Below are positions 8,243 to 16,274 of a DNA stretch of 64,000 nucleotides, in pieces. The notes under the pieces are model-generated. The model did not search any database and was not told the DNA's origin. It was given only the letters and a program-made list of their open reading frames with translations. The translations under genes and the position numbers were made by a program. This stretch comes from Arthrobacter sp. OV608. Lineage in GTDB: Bacteria; Actinomycetota; Actinomycetes; Actinomycetales; Micrococcaceae. The stretch's first letter is position 1. Every line of letters begins with the position of its first letter. The DNA lies in NCBI GenBank assembly GCA_900110595.1, contig FOEZ01000019.1, positions 1 through 64,000 on the forward strand, in the 5' to 3' direction.

Positions 8243-8827
8243 CTAGATCCGGTATTCGATGTCATATTCGGCCGGGTCGACGGCAGGTTTGGTTTCCCGC
8301 TGCGCGTCCCGGTGCCGCCACTTGGCAGGAACACCAGTCACGATGGACTCCGGCGGTGCGTCCTTGACCACTACGGCGTTGGCGCCCACGGCACTGTCCC
8401 GGCCGATGGTGATCGGCCCCAGGATCTTGGCGCCGGCGCCGATGGTGACGCGGTCCCCGATGGTGGGGTGCCGCTTAATCCTGGCCAGCGAACGTCCACC
8501 CAGCGTGACACCGTGGTAGATCATCACGTCCTCGCCGATCTCGGCGGTCTCGCCGATCACCACGCCCATGCCGTGGTCGATGAAGAACCTCCGGCCGATG
8601 GTGGCGCCGGGATGGATTTCAATACCGGTCCAGGACCGGCCCAGCTGGGACAGGAGGCGCGCCGGGAACCGGAGCGCCGGGTTTTGCCACATGCGGTGCG
8701 TCAGCCGGTGGACCCAGATGGCGTGCAGGCCGGAATAAGCGAAAAAGTTCTCGAAAGAACCTCGAGCCGCCGGGTCGTGGGACCGGGCGGCGTCGAGGTC
8801 TTCCTTTAGTCTTGCGAAAAAGCCCAC
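8243..8827 (-). CDS. cysE: Serine O-acetyltransferase (short EpsC-type)
   Basis: It transfers acetyl from acetyl-CoA to serine, the first step of cysteine synthesis. The 194-aa length matches the short form. A left-handed beta-helix of hexapeptide repeats runs from about residue 65; the catalytic segment FIDHGMGVVIGETAEIG and the later GVTLGG and GAGAKILGPITIG repeats are intact. The start is GTG. It follows cysK on the minus strand after 40 nt, so the two form one unit supplying O-acetylserine and using it. Confidence 0.93.
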   Translation of the reverse strand: MGFFARLKEDLDAARSHDPAARGSFENFFAYSGLHAIWVHRLTHRMWQNPALRFPARLLSQLGRSWTGIEIHPGATIGRRFFIDHGMGVVIGETAEIGEDVMIYHGVTLGGRSLARIKRHPTIGDRVTIGAGAKILGPITIGRDSAVGANAVVVKDAPPESIVTGVPAKWRHRDAQRETKPAVDPAEYDIEYRI

Positions 8828-8867
8828 AAAGTTCTTTCTACAGGAAACGGGCGGACGGCGGTTCTAA

Positions 8868-9803
8868 TCAGCCGCGGATGTCGTCATAGAGCACCGTGGA
8901 GATGTAACGCTCGCCAAAGTCGCAGACCACTGCAACGATCAGCTTGCCGGCGTTCTCCGGGCGCTTGGCCAGTTCCAGGGCACCCCAGACGATGGCGCCG
9001 GAGGAGATGCCGCCCAGGATGCCTTCCTTGACGCCGAGTTCGCGGGCGACGCGGACGGAGTCCTCAAGGGTGGCGTCCAGGACTTCGTCGTAGACGTTGG
9101 TGTCCAGGATTTCGGGCACGAAGTTGGCGCCGATGCCCTGGATCTTGTGCGGGCCGGGTGCCCCGCCGTTGAGGATGGCGGAGTCCTTGGGTTCGATCGC
9201 AACGATCTGCACGCCGGGCTTGCGTTCCTTCAGGACCTGGCCGACGCCGGTGACGGTTCCGCCGGTGCCGATGCCGGCGACGAAGATGTCCACCTGGCCT
9301 TCGGTGTCAGCCCAGATTTCCTCCGCCGTGGTGGTGCGGTGGATCTCCGGGTTGGCCTCGTTGGCGAACTGCTGGGCCCAGATGGAGTTCTCGGTGTTGG
9401 CCACAATCTCCTGGGCCTTCTCCACGGCGCCGCGCATGCCCTCCGAGCCGGGGGTCAGGACAATCTCGGCACCAAAGGCGCGCAGCATCACGCGGCGCTC
9501 GGTGGACATGGTCTCCGGCATGGTGAGGATGACCTTGTAACCGCGGGCAGCACCCACCATGGCCAGGGCGATGCCTGTGTTGCCGGAGGTGCCTTCCACG
9601 ATGGTTCCGCCGGGCTTCAGGGCACCGGACTTCTCCGCCGCGTCCACGATGGCCACGCCGATGCGGTCCTTCACGCTGTTAGCCGGGTTGTAGAACTCGA
9701 GCTTGACGGCAACGGTGGCATCCAGCCCCTCGCTGAGCCGGTTGAGCTTGACCAGCGGGGTGCCGCCGACGAGCTGCGTCACGTCGTCATAAATCCGTGC
9801 CAT
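8868..9803 (-). CDS. cysK: O-acetylserine sulfhydrylase (cysteine synthase A)
   Basis: A PLP enzyme of 311 aa that makes cysteine from O-acetylserine and sulfide. The Schiff-base lysine is Lys45 in NPANSVKDRIG. The EGTSGNTGIA loop, the phosphate-binding GTGGTVTG and the C-terminal GISSGA are all present. It is the first gene of a cysK-cysE pair. Confidence 0.95.
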   Translation of the reverse strand: MARIYDDVTQLVGGTPLVKLNRLSEGLDATVAVKLEFYNPANSVKDRIGVAIVDAAEKSGALKPGGTIVEGTSGNTGIALAMVGAARGYKVILTMPETMSTERRVMLRAFGAEIVLTPGSEGMRGAVEKAQEIVANTENSIWAQQFANEANPEIHRTTTAEEIWADTEGQVDIFVAGIGTGGTVTGVGQVLKERKPGVQIVAIEPKDSAILNGGAPGPHKIQGIGANFVPEILDTNVYDEVLDATLEDSVRVARELGVKEGILGGISSGAIVWGALELAKRPENAGKLIVAVVCDFGERYISTVLYDDIRG

Positions 9804-9820
9804 GTAGATACGCCTATCTG

Positions 9821-9850
9821 GTTAGGGGTGAATACTGAGGTCAGCCTAAC
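9821..9850. promoter_or_regulatory. Inverted repeat upstream of cysK
   Basis: GTTAGG at 9821-9826 and CCTAAC at 9845-9850 flank an 18-nt spacer, 18-47 nt before the cysK start. The right half lies just before the end of msrA on the other side. It could be an operator for a sulfur regulator or chance. Confidence 0.25.
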
Positions 9851-9868
9851 GAGGCCGCGTAACACCCG

Positions 9869-10393
9869 CTAAGCGTTAAGCCATGCAGAGTAATATTTCC
9901 TGGCCTTTGCGAGCTTGGGGTTGATGATCACCTGGCAGTACCCCTGCTCCGGATGCTTGGCGTAGTAGTTCTGGTGGAACTCCTCGGCAACGTAAAACCG
10001 GGGGAGCCGGCTGACTTCGGTGACGATGGGATGCGCCCACAAAGCCTGGTTCCGTTCGATGGCTTCCTCGAACAGGATCTTCTCTTCAGTGGTTTCGTAG
10101 AACATGGATGACCGGTACTGCGTCCCCACGTCGTACCCCTGGCGGTTGAGGGTGGTGGGGTCATGCAGGGCGAAGAACATGTCGAGGATGACCTCCGCCG
10201 GAATGATGTCCTCGTCGAACGTCACTGCCACCACTTCGGCATGTCCGGTGGTGCCGTTGCAGACCGAGTAGTAGTCCGGGTTCGGATCGTGGCCCCCCGT
10301 GTAGCCGGATACGACGGAGCTGACGCCCCTGGTCTTCTGGTAAACGGCGTCGAGGCACCAGAAGCAGCCTCCACCTAAAACAAAAGTTTTCAT
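9869..10393 (-). CDS. msrA: Peptide methionine-S-sulfoxide reductase A
   Basis: It reduces methionine S-sulfoxide in proteins. The 174-aa protein begins MKTFVLGGGCFWC, which holds the catalytic Cys10 in the invariant GCFWC motif at 9-13. SGYTGG and GHAEVV follow as in the family. I chose the ATG at 10393, with GAAGAGG upstream; the longer reading frame to 10510 lacks conserved sequence and overlaps the divergent gene. It lies upstream of cysK-cysE on the same strand, grouping sulfur and oxidative functions. Confidence 0.95.
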   Translation of the reverse strand: MKTFVLGGGCFWCLDAVYQKTRGVSSVVSGYTGGHDPNPDYYSVCNGTTGHAEVVAVTFDEDIIPAEVILDMFFALHDPTTLNRQGYDVGTQYRSSMFYETTEEKILFEEAIERNQALWAHPIVTEVSRLPRFYVAEEFHQNYYAKHPEQGYCQVIINPKLAKARKYYSAWLNA

Positions 10394-10493
10394 GACCTCT
10401 TCAATGGTTGGCGGCGCCGGATGATTCCCCGGCCGTCCGGGGGCGGGCAGCAAAGGCGCTGCCCGGGCCGTGCAATGGGGTAAAACTAAGACT

Positions 10494-11429
10494 ATGGAAC
10501 CTGTGGACACCGACGTTACCGGACCGGAGAAACACGACGGCGAACCTCACGACGGCGAGGCCCCTTCCGGCGGGGAGGCGGTTGAGCAGCCGCAGGCTCC
10601 CACGCTGGGCGAGCTGCTCCTGGCAGTTGAGGAACTGTGGCCGGAGTCCCTGGCGGAAAACTGGGACGAAGTGGGCCTGGTCGCAGGGCACCCCTCCGCC
10701 CCGGTCACGCGGGTCATGTTTGCGGTGGATCCCACCCTGGAAGTCATCGACGAGGCCGTGGCATGGGGTGCTGAGCTCCTGATCACCCACCATCCGCTGC
10801 TCTTGAAAGGTGTCACCACGGTGGCCGCCACCACGCCCAAAGGGCGCGCCGTCCACCGGCTCATCGAGTCGGGCACCGCACTCCTGACCGTCCATACCAA
10901 CGGTGATTCCGCCGTCGGAGGCGTTTCCGATGTCCTCGCCGACGCCCTCGGCCTGCAGGACGTCGCTCCGCTCACCGTTGCCGCGAACGGCCTTCCCGAA
11001 GAAGGGATCGGCCGGGTGGGAGACCTGGCGGACGCCATGACGCTGGGTGACTTCGCCGCCCGGGTATTCGGCATCCTGCCTTCCGTCGCCGGGGGAGTGC
11101 GCGTCTCCGGGGACAAGGACGGCCTGGTCCGCCGGATTGCCGTGTGTGGCGGCGCCGGGGACTCCTTGTTCAACGAGGTGCGCGCCAGCAATGCAGACGT
11201 ATACGTTACCGCTGACCTGCGCCACCACCCCGCCTCCGAGGCAAGGGAAGCTGCACTGAACGGCCGCCCGTACCTGGTGGACGTCTCGCATTTCGCCAGC
11301 GAGTGGCTGTGGCTTCCTGCTGCGGCTGCCGCCTTGGGCAACGTCCTCGCGGACCAGGGCCATGAGGTGGAAATCCAGGTCAGCACCACCAACAGCGATC
11401 CCTGGGACTTCATCCTCACTCCGGGGTAA
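10494..11429 (+). CDS. Nif3-like dinuclear metal-binding protein (GTP cyclohydrolase I type 2 family)
   Basis: The protein has 311 aa. The first metal site appears as ITHHPLLLKG near residue 102, with THTNGDSAVGGV behind it in place of the usual TNxD element. The second site is TADLRHHPASEA and VDVSHFASEW near the C-terminus. These are the conserved His/Asp/Glu clusters of the family, whose biochemical role is unsettled. The ATG at 10494 is preceded by TAAAAC with 7-nt spacing and no Shine-Dalgarno, a leaderless arrangement. An acidic N-terminal tail of about 35 residues is extra. The next gene is probably co-transcribed, as these two are often neighbours in actinobacteria. Confidence 0.85.
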   Translation: MEPVDTDVTGPEKHDGEPHDGEAPSGGEAVEQPQAPTLGELLLAVEELWPESLAENWDEVGLVAGHPSAPVTRVMFAVDPTLEVIDEAVAWGAELLITHHPLLLKGVTTVAATTPKGRAVHRLIESGTALLTVHTNGDSAVGGVSDVLADALGLQDVAPLTVAANGLPEEGIGRVGDLADAMTLGDFAARVFGILPSVAGGVRVSGDKDGLVRRIAVCGGAGDSLFNEVRASNADVYVTADLRHHPASEAREAALNGRPYLVDVSHFASEWLWLPAAAAALGNVLADQGHEVEIQVSTTNSDPWDFILTPG

Positions 11430-11528
11430 GCCTGCCGTTCGGGGCAGGGGAGCAGGCCAGGCGCTAGAGTCTAGGAAGCGCCGGTACGGTGCCCGGCTTC
11501 GGCCGGCAGGAAGCAAGCGGAGGTAACA

Positions 11529-12266
11529 GTGGCGAAGGCAGCACCGGCGGAACAGTTGAAGTTGCTTGAGCTGCAGGGGCTGGACGCCAGGGTGAAGTCG
11601 CTTGCAAACCGCCGCCGCTCGCTCGAGAACGACCCCCGCATCAAGGACCTCGAAGCCGCCCTGTCCGTGGCCAACGGTGAGTTGGGCGCAGCAAAAGTTG
11701 CTGTGCACGACGCCGAAACCGAACTGAAGCGCGCCGAGGCCGATGTGGAGCAGGTTGCCACCCGCATCGAACGGGACGAGGCCCGGCTGAACAGCGGCAC
11801 CGGCCTCTCCAAGGACCTGGTCGCGCTGCAGAAGGACATCGCCTCCCTTAACAAGCGCCGCTCGGACCTTGAGGACGTGGAGCTCGAAGTTCTTGAGCGG
11901 CTTGACTCACTGCGCGCCAAACAGGCGGCACAGCAGGCCATCGTGGACGACATCCAGGGATCCTTTGGCGGCATCCGGGCCGAACTGGATGCCGCGCTGG
12001 CCGAGGTGGAGACCGAAGCTGCCGGGCTGCGCACCCAGCGGGCCGAATTCGCCGCCGGGCTCGATGCCGGAATGCTTGCTGTTTACGAAAAGACCCTGGC
12101 GAAGCGGGGAGTGGGCGCGGCACGGCTGTTCCATGGGACCTCCGAGGCCTCCGGAATGAAGCTGAGCCCCGGCGACCTCGCCGAAATCAAGGCCGCAGCA
12201 GCGGACGACATTGTGTTCTGCCCTGACTCCGGCGCCATCCTGGTCCGCTCGGAGGAGTGGGCCTGA
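11529..12266 (+). CDS. CT398-like coiled-coil protein with degraded zinc ribbon
   Basis: The protein has 245 aa. Residues 10-180 form a long antiparallel coiled coil rich in Glu, Lys and Leu. The C-terminal end aligns with the zinc-ribbon domain of this family, which normally has two CxxC-like pairs. Here the first pair is replaced (GTSEASG) and in the second only the first cysteine remains (FCPDSGAILVRSEEW). Zinc binding by the usual residues is therefore unlikely. The start is GTG after GGAGGT. It follows the Nif3-like gene by 99 nt. Confidence 0.8.
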   Translation: MAKAAPAEQLKLLELQGLDARVKSLANRRRSLENDPRIKDLEAALSVANGELGAAKVAVHDAETELKRAEADVEQVATRIERDEARLNSGTGLSKDLVALQKDIASLNKRRSDLEDVELEVLERLDSLRAKQAAQQAIVDDIQGSFGGIRAELDAALAEVETEAAGLRTQRAEFAAGLDAGMLAVYEKTLAKRGVGAARLFHGTSEASGMKLSPGDLAEIKAAAADDIVFCPDSGAILVRSEEWA

Positions 12267-12275
12267 CCCAACTGG

Positions 12276-12323
12276 GTAGCGCTAAGTGTCGTTTTGGAGC
12301 GCCATAACGACACTTAGCGCTAC
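12276..12323. terminator. 18-bp perfect palindrome between convergent genes
   Basis: The arms at 12276-12293 and 12306-12323 are perfectly complementary and contain TAGCGCTAAG. The pairing extends outward by six more bp (CCAACT/AGTTGG) after a 2-nt mismatch. There is no clear T-tract after the full stem. Position between two convergent genes suggests a bidirectional terminator. Confidence 0.65.
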
Positions 12324-12346
12324 TTAGTTGGGGAGAGGCGTGGGAG

Positions 12347-13111
12347 TCAGCCCGGCAGGATGATGTTCAGCGCGTGGGGTTTCCGCGCCGAACCGGCCAG
12401 GAGTTCAGCCTCCCACTTCTCGCGGGCGGCTTTCAGGAGGTCCGACGGCGTTGCGGGCGCCTTGCCCCGGCGAGCCAGCAGGTGCCGGGCCAGCTCGCCC
12501 CGGGTGTGCTTGGCAAAGTGGCTGACTACCTTCCGGACTCCGTTGACCTCGGTGAAGACATTGACGGTGACGGTCTGTGCGGCCGGGGGAGCCCAGGCCG
12601 CCGTATAAGTGCTTGACCGGCAGTCCACCAGCAGATGCCCGGAAGCGGCTTCGGCAAGCACATCCGAGAGCTGCGGTTTCCAGAACGAGGCGAGGCGGCC
12701 GACGTCGGGCAGGGCAGTGCCCATGGACAGCCGGTAGGCCGGAACACTGTCGGCGAAACGGATGGCGCCCCACAGCGCCGAAACCACCAGCACCGACTCG
12801 TCCGCCTTGCGCCGTTGCGCCGGGGTCAGCGTCTTATAGCCGAGCGCGTCATAGAGCACGCCGGAATAGATCTGGTGCGCCGGAGCGGCAGGTTCCGCAT
12901 GCAGCCGGGTGTTCCGCTCGACGTCGTCCTTCAGTGACGCTCCCACGCCCAGCAACGCGAGGGCGTCCTCATGGGCGCTCACCGTACCGAGCGCGTCCAG
13001 CACTTTAGCCCGGTGGGTGTTCAACTGCGGGAAGCTGAGGGAAGGCCAGTCGACGGCGGATCCTCGGACCGCGGGTGTCTTGCCTTCGGAGGGGGGAAGC
13101 AGAATCAGCAC
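12347..13111 (-). CDS. yaaA: Peroxide-stress protein YaaA (DUF328)
   Basis: The 254-aa protein begins MLILLPPSEGKT, the family signature, and has VVSALWGAIR, YRLSMG and VNVFTEVNGVRKVVSHFAKHTRG-like segments, which are strongly conserved. Family members bind DNA and help limit damage from hydrogen peroxide, partly by affecting iron. The GTG start at 13111 lies 6 nt after TAGGAT on the minus strand, so the mRNA is probably leaderless. It is divergent from the RNase P RNA gene. Confidence 0.92.
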   Translation of the reverse strand: MLILLPPSEGKTPAVRGSAVDWPSLSFPQLNTHRAKVLDALGTVSAHEDALALLGVGASLKDDVERNTRLHAEPAAPAHQIYSGVLYDALGYKTLTPAQRRKADESVLVVSALWGAIRFADSVPAYRLSMGTALPDVGRLASFWKPQLSDVLAEAASGHLLVDCRSSTYTAAWAPPAAQTVTVNVFTEVNGVRKVVSHFAKHTRGELARHLLARRGKAPATPSDLLKAAREKWEAELLAGSARKPHALNIILPG

Positions 13112-13164
13112 CGTCCGATCCTACCGGGGCAGGGAAACCTGCCGGCCGCCGGTAGACTGGACCT

Positions 13165-13563
13165 GGATGGGTTGACCAGGCGGCCGCGCGTCACGCAAGT
13201 GGCTCGAGGAACGTCCGGGCTCCATAGAGCAGGGTGGTGGGTAACGCCCACTCGGGGTAACCCGCAGGCCAGTGCCACAGAAAACAGACCGCCTGGGTCG
13301 CGCCGGTTTGAAAGCGGCACGAAGCAGGTAAGGGTGAAACGGTGGTGTAAGAGACCACCAGCTTCCCGGGTGACCGGGAAGGCTAGGTAAACCCCACCCG
13401 GAGCAAGGCCAGACAGGGCACGTTCGAGGGCTGCTCGCCCGAGTGTCCGGGTAGGCCGCTGGAGGGCGCCGGCAACGGCGTTCGTAGATGGATGGCCGCT
13501 ACTCCCGCACCGGCAACGGGGCGGGAGCACAGAACCCGGCGTATCGGTCAACCCATCCACCCA
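13165..13563 (+). ncRNA. rnpB: RNase P RNA, class A
   Basis: This RNA is the catalytic part of RNase P, which trims tRNA 5' ends. The 5' GGATGGGTTGACC pairs with 3' GGTCAACCCATCC to form helix P1. The conserved core follows: GAGGAACGTCCGGGCT near 13205, ACAGAAAACAGACCGCC near 13275, and ACAGAACCCGGCGTATCGG near the 3' end. A -10 box TAGACT at 13153-13158 places the transcription start at about 13165. The boundaries are set by P1 and may be off by a few nt. The region has no credible protein gene. Confidence 0.93.
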
Positions 13564-13604
13564 GTCCGGTTTGACCTTGGAAGCGGTGTTGGGGATGCTG
13601 AACC

Positions 13605-14147
13605 GTGCCCGCGAATACTGATGGACAATCCTCCCCCGGAACCACGTGGCGGCGCGTCCCCTCAGCGGGGCGGCAGGTGGCCGCCCTGGCCGGATTCCTG
13701 GCACTCTCTTATGCCGTCTGTATCCTGGCGTCGATCCCGATCATCCTGCACTCCAACGGCTGGTTCGCCAGCTCAACACAGGCACCATGGATGCCGGCCG
13801 GGTGGATGTTCCGTACAGTGTGGATCGGGCTCTATGCCTGCATAGGCTTGTCGGGATGGCTGGTGTGGCGCAGGGGAGCGCTGTGGGGCCGCGTTCTCGG
13901 GTACTACGGGCTGCAGCTGGTGCTGAACCTGGCGTGGCCGTTGATGTTCTTTGCCATGTTCCCCATGATGGGTTCCGCTGCACTGTGGCTGGCTTTCGCC
14001 ATCATCTGCGCCCTGACGTGTGTCCTGGTCCTGTTGATTCTGGAAGCGGGCCCGGCCCATACCTGGGCAGGGCTGCTGGTTCTGCCCTACTTTTCGTGGG
14101 TGGTGTTCTCCGCCAGCCTCAATCTCTATTCGGCCCTGCACAACTAA
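13605..14147 (+). CDS. TspO/MBR-family membrane protein
   Basis: The 180-aa protein has five predicted membrane helices. Family features are the PxW segment (APWMPAGWMFRTVWIGLY), LNLAWPLMFF in TM3, and LPYFSWVVFSASLN in the last helix. TspO proteins bind tetrapyrroles such as protoporphyrin IX and other hydrophobic ligands in stress responses. The likely start is GTG at 13605, just after rnpB, with only a weak GGGGAT upstream; the next in-frame starts would cut into the first helix. Confidence 0.85.
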   Translation: MPANTDGQSSPGTTWRRVPSAGRQVAALAGFLALSYAVCILASIPIILHSNGWFASSTQAPWMPAGWMFRTVWIGLYACIGLSGWLVWRRGALWGRVLGYYGLQLVLNLAWPLMFFAMFPMMGSAALWLAFAIICALTCVLVLLILEAGPAHTWAGLLVLPYFSWVVFSASLNLYSALHN

Positions 14148-14213
14148 GCGGCACACCGGTCCTGTGTGAGTGATTTCACGCGGCTCGGGCCGTCCCGGGG
14201 CAGTCTGCCAAAT

Positions 14214-14280
14214 TAGAATGGATACCGGACGCAGGAGTTCTTCCGCCGAAAGTTGCGTTTGCAGCCGGCGGTTTTCTTTT
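14214..14280 (+). promoter_or_regulatory. Promoter and terminator-like leader hairpin upstream of gap
   Basis: TAGAAT at 14214-14219 looks like a -10 box, with transcription from about 14226. At 14243-14271 a hairpin forms: outer stem CCGCC/GGCGG, inner stem GTTGC/GCAGC with a GTTT loop. It is followed at once by TTTTCTTTT. This is a good intrinsic terminator, yet it lies 120 nt inside the leader of the following gene and more than 90 nt past tspO. It could terminate tspO, attenuate gap, or end a 55-nt RNA. Confidence 0.5.
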
Positions 14281-14398
14281 GCATACGATCCAGGTGCCTG
14301 GGGAACAATCCCCGCAGGTGCCGGTGCCCCTGGACACCATCAGGTGGCCGACATCCGTGTACGAGGACGTACGCGGCTGAACCGAGGAAGGTATTTCT

Positions 14399-15877
14399 GT
14401 GAGCCAGACGTCAGATTCTTGTCTTGATACGTGGATGGGCCGCGAGGCCCTCGCCGAGGCCATGATTCCGGTGATCGGCCGGCTGTACCGCGAAAACAAC
14501 GTGGTCACCAGCATCCACGGCCGGAGCCTGATCAACAAGTCCACCATGAACATCCTCAAGGCGCACCGCTTCGCGCGCAGGATGAGCAAGGACGAACTGC
14601 TGCTGGAGGAAACCGCTCCGCTGCTGAACACCCTGGCCGGGCTGGAGCTCGGTGCCGCCGCGATCGATATCGCAAGGCTGAACCAGAAGTTCAAGGAGGA
14701 GGGCGGCGACGCCACCCTGGAGGAGTTCCTCCGCGAAGAGCTGGCTGAGATCGTGGGCAAGAGGGGCGGCGACGACCGCACCAGCACCGACGTGGTGCTT
14801 TACGGCTTTGGCCGCATCGGCCGGCTCCTGGCGCGCCTCCTGATCGAAAAGGCAGGCGGCGGCCACGGCCTGCGCCTGCGCGCCATCGTGGTCCGCAGGG
14901 GCTCCGACAACGACTTGTCCAAGCGCGCCAGCCTGCTGCGCCGCGACTCGGTCCACGGCTCCTTCGAAGGCACCATCCGCGTGGACGAGGCAGCCAACAC
15001 CATCACCGCCAACGGCGTCCGGGTGCAGGTCATCTACTCGGACAACCCCGCCACCATCGACTACACCGCCTACGGCATCAACAACGCGCTTGTGGTGGAC
15101 AACACCGGCCGCTGGCGTGACGCTGAGGGCCTGTCCCAGCACCTGCAGAGCAAGGGCGTGGCGCGGGTGCTGCTGACCGCCCCGGGCAAGGGCGAGCTGA
15201 AGAACATCGTTCACGGCATCAACCACCGCACCATCGAGGACACGGACCAGATTGTGTCCGCGGCTTCATGCACCACGAACGCCATCACCCCGGTCCTGAA
15301 GGCCATCAACGACAAGTTCGGCGTGATTCACGGCCATGTCGAGACGGTCCACTCATTCACCAATGACCAGAACCTGATCGACAACTTCCACAAGGGTGAC
15401 CGGCGCGGACGCTCGGCCGCACTGAACATGGTGATCACCGAGACCGGCGCAGCCAAGGCCGTGGCCAAGGCCCTGCCCGAACTGCTGGGCAAGCTCACGG
15501 GCAGCTCCATCCGCGTCCCCACCCCGGACGTTTCCCTGGCCATCCTGAACCTGAGCCTGGAAAACGGGACCACCAAGGACGAGGTCAACGAATACCTGCG
15601 GGAGATGTCGCTCCACTCGGACCTGCGCAAGCAGATCGACTACATCGACTCGCCTGAGGTTGTTTCCACGGACTTCGTCGGTTCCCGCCGTGCAGGCATC
15701 GTGGATGGCCTTGCCACCATCTCGAACGAAAAGAACCTCGTGCTCTACGTCTGGTACGACAACGAGTTCGGTTACAGCTGCCAGGTGGTCCGCGTGATGG
15801 AAGAGATGGCCGGAGTCAACCCGCCGTCCTTCCCCGCCAAGGAGACGGCGTCCGCCCTGGCCGCAATCGCCGTCTGA
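14399..15877 (+). CDS. gap: Glyceraldehyde-3-phosphate dehydrogenase, long form
   Basis: The protein has 492 aa, about 130-150 longer than the usual 330-340 aa. The NAD motif YGFGRIGR is at 135-142 and the catalytic Cys291 lies in SAASCTTNAI. YDNEFGYSCQV is the conserved C-terminal segment. The extra N-terminal 130 residues are helical and lack a recognised domain; similar extended enzymes (often called GapB) are known in actinobacteria and may serve gluconeogenesis. The GTG at 14399 follows GAGGAAGGT. A terminator-like hairpin lies in its leader. Confidence 0.92.
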   Translation: MSQTSDSCLDTWMGREALAEAMIPVIGRLYRENNVVTSIHGRSLINKSTMNILKAHRFARRMSKDELLLEETAPLLNTLAGLELGAAAIDIARLNQKFKEEGGDATLEEFLREELAEIVGKRGGDDRTSTDVVLYGFGRIGRLLARLLIEKAGGGHGLRLRAIVVRRGSDNDLSKRASLLRRDSVHGSFEGTIRVDEAANTITANGVRVQVIYSDNPATIDYTAYGINNALVVDNTGRWRDAEGLSQHLQSKGVARVLLTAPGKGELKNIVHGINHRTIEDTDQIVSAASCTTNAITPVLKAINDKFGVIHGHVETVHSFTNDQNLIDNFHKGDRRGRSAALNMVITETGAAKAVAKALPELLGKLTGSSIRVPTPDVSLAILNLSLENGTTKDEVNEYLREMSLHSDLRKQIDYIDSPEVVSTDFVGSRRAGIVDGLATISNEKNLVLYVWYDNEFGYSCQVVRVMEEMAGVNPPSFPAKETASALAAIAV

Positions 15878-15900
15878 CCCGCTAACCCGGACATCAGGGA

Positions 15901-15934
15901 TTTCCCGGCTGATTCGCTGGAATCAGCCGGGAAA
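15901..15934 (+). terminator. Terminator of gap
   Basis: A 14-bp perfect stem (15901-15914 with 15921-15934) closes a 6-nt loop, 23 nt after the gap stop. The arms end in TTT/AAA rather than a long T-tract. Confidence 0.8.
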
Positions 15935-15952
15935 CGGGACCACACTGGTGCC

Positions 15953-16162
15953 ATGGATAAAGATTCGACGCTTGAGCACGAGACCACCCTGGAACACGCC
16001 TTGGACGTGGCCAAGGCCAATCACAAAGAAGCCGTCCGGCTGCTCGAAGGCGCCCGCGCCGGGCATGCGACCGGCGACGTCAGCGCTGACCGGGTACGGC
16101 AGCTTGAGGGACTCCTGGCCATTGCCGAGGAGGACCTCCGGCGCGTGATGCGGGAGCAATAG
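15953..16162 (+). CDS. Small hypothetical helical protein, 69 aa
   Basis: The reading frame encodes a charged, soluble, alpha-helical protein (EHALDVAKANHKEAVRLLEG and further Glu/Arg-rich heptads) with no cysteines and no signal. The ATG has no Shine-Dalgarno; CACACT lies 6 nt upstream, a weak leaderless promoter. It stands alone between two hairpins. I do not recognise the family. Coding composition and position between terminators make it plausible. Confidence 0.5.
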   Translation: MDKDSTLEHETTLEHALDVAKANHKEAVRLLEGARAGHATGDVSADRVRQLEGLLAIAEEDLRRVMREQ

Positions 16163-16182
16163 CCGCCCGGGATGACCTCTCA

Positions 16183-16221
16183 CCCGCCCTCCACAGTGTG
16201 GATATCTGCAAGGAGGGCGGG
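16183..16221 (+). terminator. GC-rich hairpin after the small ORF
   Basis: CCCGCCCTCC at 16183-16192 pairs with GGAGGGCGGG at 16212-16221 around a 19-nt loop. No T-tract follows. It separates the small ORF from the promoter (TAGGCT at 16231) of the nuclease gene. Confidence 0.55.
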
Positions 16222-16274
16222 CGGGTGCCCTAGGCTCTTCTGGTGCATAACAGTACTGGACGGGCCGAGGCCCC

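Noticed and set aside
13105..13704. Minus-strand ORF of 199 codons, and others, over 13165-13563
   Set aside because: The region folds as RNase P RNA with all core motifs, so the reading frames are chance.
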